From positions 1-49,917 of the forward strand of contig NZ_JAAFZT010000023.1 in assembly GCF_013336795.1 (NCBI RefSeq): a stretch of DNA of 49,917 bases. The letters run 5' to 3'. Position 1 is the first letter of the stretch. Each line of letters opens with the position of its first letter. Position numbers and translations under genes: made by a program. The notes beneath the pieces are model-generated. The model searched no databases. It had not been told where the DNA came from and was given only the letters and a program-made list of their open reading frames with translations. Source of the DNA: Alteripontixanthobacter muriae (lineage in GTDB: Bacteria; Pseudomonadota; Alphaproteobacteria; Sphingomonadales; Sphingomonadaceae). Positions 44,097-49,917 of this stretch are shown in pieces.

Positions 44097-44513
44097 TCAG
44101 TTCATTCGATCAGCTCCGGTGTATTCGACGGGTACGAAATTGCCGATCGCGCAACCCGCACCGCGCTCGATCGTGCCTGCGGTGTCGCGCAGGACGTAGA
44201 TTATTTCGGGATTGCACAGCCGACCGATGGTCGTGTCGTAGGAGAAGGCGCGTTCGAACCCCAGGCCGGGGCAGCGATTGGGCAGAGTATTGCGATAGAC
44301 CCGGCCACGCGTCATCTCGAAGTCGATCACACGGTCGCTCTGCACCCTAGTATCCCTGATGTTGCGTGTGCTGATGCAGTTCTCTGCCGCCCCGGTCACG
44401 CGCACCGGCGGCAAATTATCTGGTGCGTCAGATGTCTGCATTTGGCTGGAACATGCTGATAGAGAAGCTGCGGCGAGCAGGGCGGCGCAGGCAGTAAGGG
44501 CAGGGCGGCGCAT
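44097..44513 (-). CDS. DUF6491-like lipoprotein
   Basis: 138 residues. Lipoprotein signal MRRPALTACAALLAAASLSAC (lipid C21). The mature part has ENCISTRNIRDTRVQSDRVIDFEMTRGRVYRNTLPNRCPGLGFE, which I recognise as the DUF6491 pattern, with paired cysteines; a further pair lies at RLCNPEIIYVL and GAGCAIGNFVP. An envelope protein of unknown function. GGAGG seven bases before ATG 44513 fixes the start. A GGAAC-N17-GTT promoter at 44577-44601 suggests general stress control. It converges on the symporter gene with only 16 bases between stops. Confidence 0.82.
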   Translation of the reverse strand: MRRPALTACAALLAAASLSACSSQMQTSDAPDNLPPVRVTGAAENCISTRNIRDTRVQSDRVIDFEMTRGRVYRNTLPNRCPGLGFERAFSYDTTIGRLCNPEIIYVLRDTAGTIERGAGCAIGNFVPVEYTGADRMN

Positions 44514-44576
44514 GGCTTTACCTCCGTTGGCTGCGGGGCATGCCAAGGCGGTGTCCGCGGCGCCCCGTGCAAGTTC

Positions 44577-44601
44577 AACGAGGAAGCCTGCGCCCTGTTC
44601 C
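44577..44601 (-). promoter_or_regulatory. EcfG-type promoter for the DUF6491 lipoprotein gene
   Basis: On the minus strand GGAAC (44601-44597) is separated by 16 bases from CGTT (44580-44577), the exact full consensus GGAAC-N16-CGTT. It begins at the stop codon of nth and lies about 64 bases upstream of the ATG at 44513. Confidence 0.6.
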
Positions 44602-45272
44602 TAACCGGCCTTGCCGCCGGTGCTGCGAGCCTTCGGCGGAGACATGATTTTCTGCCGAAAGGAACACAGGTCGACAATTGGGCAGCGCCAGCATTCCGGA
44701 GTTCGCGCCTTGCAGACATAGCGGCCATGCAGGATCAGCCAGTGATGCGCGTCGCGCCGGAAAGGCTGCGGAACCCGCTTTTCCAGCTTCGCCTCGACCG
44801 CTTCGGGCGTCTTGCCCTTGGCCAATCCGGTCCTGTTGCCGACGCGGAAGACATGCGTGTCCACGGCGAAGGTCTCCATCCCGAAGGCGCAGTTCATGAC
44901 GACGTTGGCGGTCTTGCGCCCGACACCCTGCAGCGTGATGAGAGCGTCGCGATCCTGAGGAACTTCACTGTCATATTCGTCGATCAGGCGCTGCGACAAG
45001 GCGATCACGTTCTTCGCCTTGGAATTGAACAGGCCGATGGTGCGGATATGCTCCTTCAGCCCTTCTTCGCCCAGAGCAATCATGTCTTCGGGTGTGCGCA
45101 CGTGAGCGAACAGATCGCGAGTCGCCTTGTTCACGCCCACATCGGTCGCCTGGGCAGACAAGGCAACCGCGACGACCAGCTGGAAAGGATTGTCATATTC
45201 CAGCTCGGTTTCGGGGGAGGGGTTGTCCTCGGCCAGGCGCCGGAAGAGTTCGAAGATCTGGTCCTTGGTCAC
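44601..45272 (-). CDS. nth: Endonuclease III (DNA glycosylase/AP lyase)
   Basis: 223 residues. The helix-hairpin-helix LQGVGRKTANVVMNCAFG carries the catalytic lysine, VDTHVFRVGNRTGL the catalytic aspartate, and the C-terminal C-x6-C-x2-C-x5-C (CKARTPECWRCPIVDLC) holds the [4Fe-4S] cluster. It removes oxidised pyrimidines. It begins with GTG 45272, overlapping the TGA of dapB (GTGA), so the two are coupled. In-frame upstream codons lie within dapB and are not family-like. Confidence 0.95.
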   Translation of the reverse strand: MTKDQIFELFRRLAEDNPSPETELEYDNPFQLVVAVALSAQATDVGVNKATRDLFAHVRTPEDMIALGEEGLKEHIRTIGLFNSKAKNVIALSQRLIDEYDSEVPQDRDALITLQGVGRKTANVVMNCAFGMETFAVDTHVFRVGNRTGLAKGKTPEAVEAKLEKRVPQPFRRDAHHWLILHGRYVCKARTPECWRCPIVDLCSFRQKIMSPPKARSTGGKAG

Positions 45273-46024
45273 GCAAAACCCGCATTCTGGCGCGAGCCGA
45301 GGCCGAGGACATCTTCCATGCCATAGCGCCCCGGGGCACGACCGATCAGCCATTCCGCGCCGCGCAGCGCTCCGCGTGCGAAGATGCTGCGGTCTTCCGC
45401 ATGATGCGACAGGGTGATGCGTTCCTGCTCACCCGCCAGGATGACACTGTGATCGCCCGCGACGGTACCGCCGCGCAAGGCAGCGAAGCCGATCGTGCCC
45501 GTCTCGCGCTGGCCGGTGTGCCCGTCCCGTCCGCTGCGCGAATTTACGGAAAGGTCGATGCCGCGCCCCTGCGCCGCGGCTTCGCCCAGCAGGAGGGCAG
45601 TGCCGGAGGGCGCATCCACTTTCATCCGGTGATGCATCTCGAGGATCTCCACATCCCATTCAGGGCCGAGCCGCGCCGAGGCTTCGCGCACAAGAGATGC
45701 CAGAAGCGTCACCCCGAGCGAGGTATTCCCTGTCTGCAGAACGGCAATTTCCTGCGCCCGGCCGTCGATCAGGGCGTGGTCGGAGGCGGATAGCCCTGTC
45801 GTTCCGATGAGCATGGGCGTGCCTGCCGCTGCAGCTGCCGCCAGATTGGCGGGAAGGGCTGCCGGTGACGAGAAATCAACCAGCACGTCGCAACGTCCGG
45901 CAAGGTCACCTGCGTCGCCTGCACGGTCCACGCCGCCTGCCAGTTCATGCCGGCTTGCCGCGACGGCTTCCGCGATGGCGCGGCCCATGCGTCCTTCGCT
46001 GCCGATGATTCCGATACTGGCCAT
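45269..46024 (-). CDS. dapB: 4-hydroxy-tetrahydrodipicolinate reductase
   Basis: 251 residues. The NAD(P) loop is IGIIGSEGRMGRAI at the N-terminus, and the substrate/catalytic signature is MHHRMKVDAPSGTALLLGEA (His-His and Lys). LDVL-type DVLVDFSSPAAL and TGLSASD complete the cofactor side. It commits the aspartate pathway to diaminopimelate. Divergent from the sirtuin gene. It is cotranscribed with nth by a four-base overlap. Confidence 0.95.
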   Translation of the reverse strand: MASIGIIGSEGRMGRAIAEAVAASRHELAGGVDRAGDAGDLAGRCDVLVDFSSPAALPANLAAAAAAGTPMLIGTTGLSASDHALIDGRAQEIAVLQTGNTSLGVTLLASLVREASARLGPEWDVEILEMHHRMKVDAPSGTALLLGEAAAQGRGIDLSVNSRSGRDGHTGQRETGTIGFAALRGGTVAGDHSVILAGEQERITLSHHAEDRSIFARGALRGAEWLIGRAPGRYGMEDVLGLGSRQNAGFA

Positions 46025-46050
46025 TGCGCTTCTCCCGAGTGGCGTGTTTC

Positions 46051-46785
46051 ATGGCCTGCATGGCTTCCGATCTCAACCGTCCAGTAGGCAATATCGTCAT
46101 CCTGACAGGGGCAGGCATCTCCGCTGAAAGCGGCATCGACACCTTTCGTAATGGTGGCGGATTATGGGAAAAGCACCGGGTGGAGGATGTCGCGACGCCG
46201 CAGGCATTTCGGCGCGATCCCGATCTGGTGCAGCGTTTCTACGACATGCGCCGCAGCGCAATCGCGGACAAGCAGCCCAATGCAGCGCATCATGCCTTGG
46301 CGAAGCTCGACCGGGAATGGCATGGCGAGAGGCGTGACCTGCTCATCGTCACGCAGAATGTCGACGATCTGCATGAGCGGGCGGGCGCAAAACGCGTACT
46401 GCACATGCATGGCGAGGCGCTGAGCGCGCTTTGCTCCAGCTGCGGGAGCCGTCACCCCTGGCGCGACGACCTGCAGCACGGCCCGGCTTGCCCGTCCTGC
46501 GGTGAACAGCGCCTGCGGCCAGATGTCGTCTGGTTCGGCGAGATGCCCTATGGGATGGACCGGATCGAGGCTGCTTTACGGAAGGCCGATCTGTTCGTCT
46601 CCATCGGCACGTCAGGGGCTGTCTATCCGGCGGCGGGCTTTGTCGCCCAGGCGGCACAGGCCGGCGTTCCGACGCTGGAACTGAACCTGGAACGCAGCGA
46701 AGGGTCGGACTGGTTCGACGAAAGCCGCTTGGGTGCGGCAAGCAGGATCGTGCCGGAATGGGTGGAGGAACTACTTGGCGGTTGA
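46051..46785 (+). CDS. cobB: NAD-dependent protein deacylase (CobB/SIRT5-type sirtuin)
   Basis: 244 residues from ATG 46051 (241 from ATG 46060; both possible). Sirtuin motifs are LTGAGISAESGIDTFR, TQNVDDLHERAG, the catalytic histidine in HMHGEAL, a zinc ribbon CSSC...CPSC and GTSGAVYPAAGF. Y64 and R67 (RFYDMRR) form the Tyr-x-x-Arg pair that in CobB and SIRT5 recognises succinyl- and malonyl-lysine, so deacylation beyond acetyl is expected. The divergent gap to dapB is only 26 bases. The last 15 bases overlap the convergent ThiF-family gene. Confidence 0.93.
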   Translation: MACMASDLNRPVGNIVILTGAGISAESGIDTFRNGGGLWEKHRVEDVATPQAFRRDPDLVQRFYDMRRSAIADKQPNAAHHALAKLDREWHGERRDLLIVTQNVDDLHERAGAKRVLHMHGEALSALCSSCGSRHPWRDDLQHGPACPSCGEQRLRPDVVWFGEMPYGMDRIEAALRKADLFVSIGTSGAVYPAAGFVAQAAQAGVPTLELNLERSEGSDWFDESRLGAASRIVPEWVEELLGG

Positions 46786-47559
46786 GGGCGCGGACATGCT
46801 GCAAGCGCGGCACTGCGGGTCCTTGGCAATGGTGAGCGTCCGCATGCCGGGTGCCAGCCCGTCCAGAATGTGCAGCCGCCCCCATTGCGGGTCCCCGAAA
46901 GCCGCCTTGCCTTGCAAGATGATGCGCAAGGCCTGCATCGCGGCGAAGGTGCCTGCCCAGCCCGCCATCGCGCCGAGCATGCCATCCTCGGCACAGGTAT
47001 CACAATCATCGGCATCAAAGGCGTCGCCGACATAGCAGCGATAGCAAGGCGAATCAGCGTGGTGCCCGGCAAAGGCGGCAACCTGCCCCTGAAAGCGTCC
47101 GACTGCAGCGCTGAGCAGCGGAACGGCCTGCTGCACGCAGGCATCCGAGATCGCCAAGCGGGTGGCGAAATTGTCGGTGCCGTCCAGAACGACCATGGCT
47201 CCTTCGACGAGACCGGCAGCATTGCCCTTATCGATTCGCGTGTCCCGAATTTCAGCTTTGATCTGGCTGTCGAAATTGGCCAGCCAGCGCCGTGCTGCCA
47301 CCGGCTTTGCATGGCCGACATCGCGCTGGGTATAGAGCGTCTGCCGCTGCAGGTTGGACAACTCCACATCACCGTCATCGACCAGAGTCAGCCGCCCGAT
47401 TCCGGCAGCAGCGAGATACTGCAAGGCCGGCGAGCCGATGCCGCCGAGGCCGATCAGCGCGACATGCGCTTCGGCCAGAGCGGCCTGACCTGCCCCGCCG
47501 ATTTCCGGCAGGATGATATTGCGGGCAAATCGGTCGAGGCGTTCGGGTTCAAGCGGCAT
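46771..47559 (-). CDS. ThiF/MoeB/HesA-family adenylyltransferase
   Basis: 262 residues. The nucleotide loop is VALIGLGGIGSPALQYLAAAGIG, followed by LVDDGDVELSNLQRQTLY and VVLDGTDNFATRLAISDAC, all characteristic of the E1-like MoeB/ThiF fold. Two CxxC pairs (PCYRCYVG and QCRACSM) form the structural zinc site. It lacks the C-terminal rhodanese domain of MoeZ-type proteins. It should adenylate the C-terminus of a ubiquitin-like sulfur carrier (MoaD or ThiS), but no carrier gene is in the window, so molybdopterin versus thiamine cannot be decided. Confidence 0.88.
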   Translation of the reverse strand: MPLEPERLDRFARNIILPEIGGAGQAALAEAHVALIGLGGIGSPALQYLAAAGIGRLTLVDDGDVELSNLQRQTLYTQRDVGHAKPVAARRWLANFDSQIKAEIRDTRIDKGNAAGLVEGAMVVLDGTDNFATRLAISDACVQQAVPLLSAAVGRFQGQVAAFAGHHADSPCYRCYVGDAFDADDCDTCAEDGMLGAMAGWAGTFAAMQALRIILQGKAAFGDPQWGRLHILDGLAPGMRTLTIAKDPQCRACSMSAPSTAK

Positions 47560-47657
47560 CGGCGCGCCTTACGACGCAGGCGCACGCCCTGTCGACAGGT
47601 CTGTGGAGAATGGGTGGACAGCTGGCTGGCAAGCAGTGGAAGACTGGCTGAGCCGCC

Positions 47658-49121
47658 TCAGCTTTCCAGCTGGCGCAGCAGGCTGCGCACATCGCCATCC
47701 ATATCGGCATCCCGTCCGCGCAAATCCTCGATCAGGCGCACGGCATGGATGACGGTGGAATGATCGCGCCCGCCGAACTTGCGACCGATTTCGGGATAGC
47801 TGCGCGGCGTCAGCACCTTGGCCAGATACATTGCCACCTGACGCGGACGGACAACTGCACGGGCGCGGCGCTTGGACGACATTTCGCTGCGGTCGATCCG
47901 GTAGAACTGGCAGACGGTGCGCTGGATCTCGTCGATGGTGATCCGGCGGCGATTGGCCGAAAGGATGTCGGTCAGCTGTTCCTCGGCCAGGTTCAGGCTG
48001 ACTTCCTGACCGGTCAGCTGCGCATAGGCGATCAGCTTGTTCAGCCCGCCGACCAGTTCGCGGATGTTGCGCGTGATGGTGCGGGCGAGGAAGTCGATCA
48101 CATCGGCTGGAACATCAAGCGGTGCGAAGCGGGTCAGCTTCGATTCGAGAATGGCGCGGCGCAGTTCGATATCGGCCGGGGCAATGTCCGCCACGAGGCC
48201 CATGGAAAGGCGGCTGAGCAGGCGCGGTTCCACCCCGTCGAGCGCCTGAGGCGCGCGGTCGGCGGCAAAGACCAGGCGTTTGCCTTCGGCCAGCAGCGCG
48301 TCGATCGTGTAGAGCAGTTCTTCCTGTGCGCTGGCCTTGCCGATGATGAACTGGATATCGTCCACCAGCAGCAGGTCGAAACTGCGCAGCCGGCTCTTGA
48401 ATTCCATCATCCGATTCTGCTTCAGCGCCTGGACGAACTCGATCATGAAGCGTTCGGCGCTGCAATAGAAGATGCGCGTGCGCGGGTGATCCGCGAGATA
48501 GGCATGGCCGATGGCGTGCAGCAGATGGGTTTTGCCCTGGCCTGTCGCGGCCTTGAGATAGAGCGGCGAGAATTGCGGCTTTTCCGGCGCGGACATGCGC
48601 TGGGCGGCATTGCAGGCGAGGATGTTGGATTCGCCTGTGACGAAGGCGCCGAATGTCAGCGACGCGTCGAGGCCGACCGGGGCGAAGGTGGGGTCGTCGA
48701 ACGCCGCCTGTCCATAGCCGCCAGCAGAAAAAGCATTCCCCATCGAGGCCGCAGACGGCGACCCGCTATCATTGGCGGCAATCCGCTTGCCACTGTTGTC
48801 GATCCGCAGTTCGGGCAGTTGGCGACGTCCGGGATGGACGGCGACGCGAACCTGGCGCACCTCGCTGCGGGCGATTTTCCAGGCGAGCGACAGGCGGTCG
48901 GCAAAGCGATCCTGCACCCAATTGGCGGAAAATTCCGTCGGCAGGTAAAGGTCGAGCGTTCCGGTGGCCTTGCAGAAGCCGCCAAGCTGGATCGGCTTGA
49001 TCCACTGGCTGTGCAATTGCTGGCCGAGATCCTTGCGCAAACCCAGGCTGATGTCGGACCAATCGGCCGCGAGGTTTACCGCTTCGAGATCTTCCATCGC
49101 GCTGTCATCCGCCTTGCCCAT
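47658..49121 (-). CDS. dnaA: Chromosomal replication initiator DnaA
   Basis: 487 residues. Domain I (WIKPIQLGGFCKATGTLDLYLPTEFSANWV, about 40-70), a low-complexity linker (110-165), the AAA+ domain with P-loop AATGQGKTH (191-199) and LLLVDDIQFI, and the C-terminal DNA-binding domain with GGRDHSTVIHA. In the P-loop the first glycine of the usual GxxGxGKT is Ala. ATG 49121 (MGKADDSAM) is chosen over ATG 49127 because GGAGG is eight bases from it and only two from the other. The upstream 450 bases hold several GANTC sites. Confidence 0.96.
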   Translation of the reverse strand: MGKADDSAMEDLEAVNLAADWSDISLGLRKDLGQQLHSQWIKPIQLGGFCKATGTLDLYLPTEFSANWVQDRFADRLSLAWKIARSEVRQVRVAVHPGRRQLPELRIDNSGKRIAANDSGSPSAASMGNAFSAGGYGQAAFDDPTFAPVGLDASLTFGAFVTGESNILACNAAQRMSAPEKPQFSPLYLKAATGQGKTHLLHAIGHAYLADHPRTRIFYCSAERFMIEFVQALKQNRMMEFKSRLRSFDLLLVDDIQFIIGKASAQEELLYTIDALLAEGKRLVFAADRAPQALDGVEPRLLSRLSMGLVADIAPADIELRRAILESKLTRFAPLDVPADVIDFLARTITRNIRELVGGLNKLIAYAQLTGQEVSLNLAEEQLTDILSANRRRITIDEIQRTVCQFYRIDRSEMSSKRRARAVVRPRQVAMYLAKVLTPRSYPEIGRKFGGRDHSTVIHAVRLIEDLRGRDADMDGDVRSLLRQLES

Positions 49122-49455
49122 CAACATCCCCTCCCCAAAAACAACCCGGCCTGCTGGTTGCAGACAAAGCTTCGCCGGATTCCGGAATCGCATTGTCGAT
49201 TCGGAAGGCCCCCCGGCTTTTCGTCGGTAATTGGCGGAGCCGTTCGGGGCCCTGCCGAGGCATGGTTTATGACCGGCCGGGGCGCCGAGTAAAGGGCCGG
49301 ACCTGCAAAAAATCTGAAATAATTCGATTGACTCGACCGACCCCGCAGAAGCCCGTGAGAGCACCGGATTTCCGCCATTTTCAAGCCCTGCCGCGACACG
49401 AATCATGAAGAATCAAGGCGATCGTATGATGACTGGGGCGTCAGTCATGCAGACA
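49122..49455. other. dnaA upstream region with clustered GANTC sites
   Basis: About 330 bases without a gene. GANTC sites lie at 49178, 49185, 49198, 49330, 49400 and 49410 (six in 237 bp; about one expected), with another at 49547. GANTC is the CcrM methylation target of alphaproteobacteria. I see no convincing DnaA-box array and no clear -35/-10 pair. The dnaA promoter must lie here. Confidence 0.5.
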
Positions 49456-49487
49456 ACAAAAAGGCCGGCGCGAAATGCGCCGGCCTT
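49456..49487 (-). terminator. Rho-independent terminator of rpsT
   Basis: On the minus strand an 11-bp perfect stem (49477-49487 with 49461-49471) around a five-base loop is followed by a run of Ts (the A tract at 49458-49462). It lies 89 bases after the rpsT stop. Confidence 0.85.
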
Positions 49488-49575
49488 CCGGTAAACAGTC
49501 TGGGTTAATCGCTGCCTTCGCCCGGGCCTGGATTGCAGCCCGAAACGATTCGTCAGCCGCCCGTCAGGGCTCCAT

Positions 49576-49836
49576 TCAGAGTGCGGCGACCCGCTTCGAC
49601 AGACGCGACATTTTCCGCGAGGCCGTGTTCTTGTGCATCACGCCGCGCGCGACACCGCGAGCCAGTTCGGGCTGGGCATCCTTCAGCGCAGCCTGCGCCG
49701 CATTCTTGTCGCCACCTTCGATGGCGTTCTCGACCCGCTTCACATAGGAACGGATGCGGCTGACCCGCGCACCGTTCACTTCGGCGCGGGCGTTGTTGCG
49801 GCGGATGCGCTTCTTGGCTTGCGGCGTATTGGCCAT
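49576..49836 (-). CDS. rpsT: 30S ribosomal protein S20
   Basis: 86 residues: [21 protein letters not shown] at the N-terminus, then [38 protein letters not shown] and [19 protein letters not shown], a full S20. Basic, binds 16S rRNA. AAGGA six bases before ATG 49836 fixes the start. It is transcribed toward dnaA, separated by a terminator; a short GC hairpin (TCGCCC/GGGCGA) lies in its leader between 49858 and 49873. Confidence 0.97.
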   Translation of the reverse strand: MANTPQAKKRIRRNNARAEVNGARVSRIRSYVKRVENAIEGGDKNAAQAALKDAQPELARGVARGVMHKNTASRKMSRLSKRVAAL

Positions 49837-49917
49837 GTTCGTCCTTATCTCGTGAAGGTCGCCCGCAGGGCGAAGCTTCCTGTAAACTGATTGTAACCTG
49901 CGCATCCCGGGCCCTGT

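Noticed and set aside
47560-47657. Possible replication origin beside dnaA (TTCTCCACA-like site at 47602-47610)
   Set aside because: A single imperfect box and no AT-rich unwinding stretch. Not enough to call oriC.
47745-49292. Open frame of 515 codons on the plus strand
   Set aside because: Antisense to dnaA and its upstream region, with no domain.

Overview
The window reads as chromosomal DNA of an aerobic alphaproteobacterium, most likely of the order Sphingomonadales (Erythrobacteraceae-like). This is inferred from high GC, the style of the housekeeping proteins, the dnaA-rpsT pairing, a YidC with a TTG start, GANTC sites upstream of dnaA and GGAAC-N16/17-GTT promoters of the alphaproteobacterial EcfG type. 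Nearly all of it is ordinary, tightly packed core chromosome. No prophage, insertion sequence or CRISPR array was seen.

Region 1 (1-4.5 kb): the 3' end of a tRNA (initiator tRNA-fMet by its acceptor end) with a clear terminator, then a truncated fragment of a PD-(D/E)XK-nuclease-type protein (the only visible island remnant), two envelope lipoproteins, an outer-membrane beta-barrel protein and a glutathione S-transferase. Region 2 (4.5-11.1 kb): a PQQ-dependent sugar dehydrogenase divergent from a three-subunit molybdenum hydroxylase (paoABC type). Its probable cofactor-maturation genes, a MocA-like cytidylyltransferase and an XdhC-type factor, lie convergent on the other strand. Region 3 (11.2-18.3 kb): an acyl-CoA catabolic island with thiolase, enoyl-CoA hydratase, an alpha-methylacyl-CoA racemase-like class III enzyme, two long-chain/isovaleryl-type acyl-CoA dehydrogenases, an alpha/beta hydrolase and a MaoC hydratase. 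Together they suggest beta-oxidation of methyl-branched acids. Region 4 (18.3-24.7 kb): the Ku-LigD end-joining pair, ftsH, a small DUF3072 gene with a stress-type promoter, and rpoZ.

Region 5 (24.7-34.7 kb): a cardiolipin-synthase-like phospholipase D protein, dnaB, a UPF0262 protein, a GH25-fold protein whose catalytic acids appear to be lost, cytidine deaminase, an M14 carboxypeptidase, a DUF4136 lipoprotein, galE broken by one extra G in a G8 tract, rpmJ, a HAD phosphatase, an HxlR regulator with a small conserved partner, and a DUF1993 protein. Region 6 (34.7-44.1 kb): yifB, a secreted ClpP-fold protein, the rpmH-rnpA-yidD-yidC-engB cluster, a second GST, dapE and a dicarboxylate/amino-acid symporter. 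Region 7 (44.1-49.9 kb): a DUF6491 lipoprotein with an EcfG-like promoter, the dapB-nth pair, a sirtuin, a ThiF/MoeB-family enzyme, dnaA and rpsT.

The features most worth following are the three EcfG-type promoters (5.8, 23.9 and 44.6 kb), the methyl-branched acyl-CoA island, the degenerate GH25 protein, the galE frameshift, a probable CTG start at 33760 and the GANTC cluster upstream of dnaA. I did not find a convincing wholly new multi-gene system.
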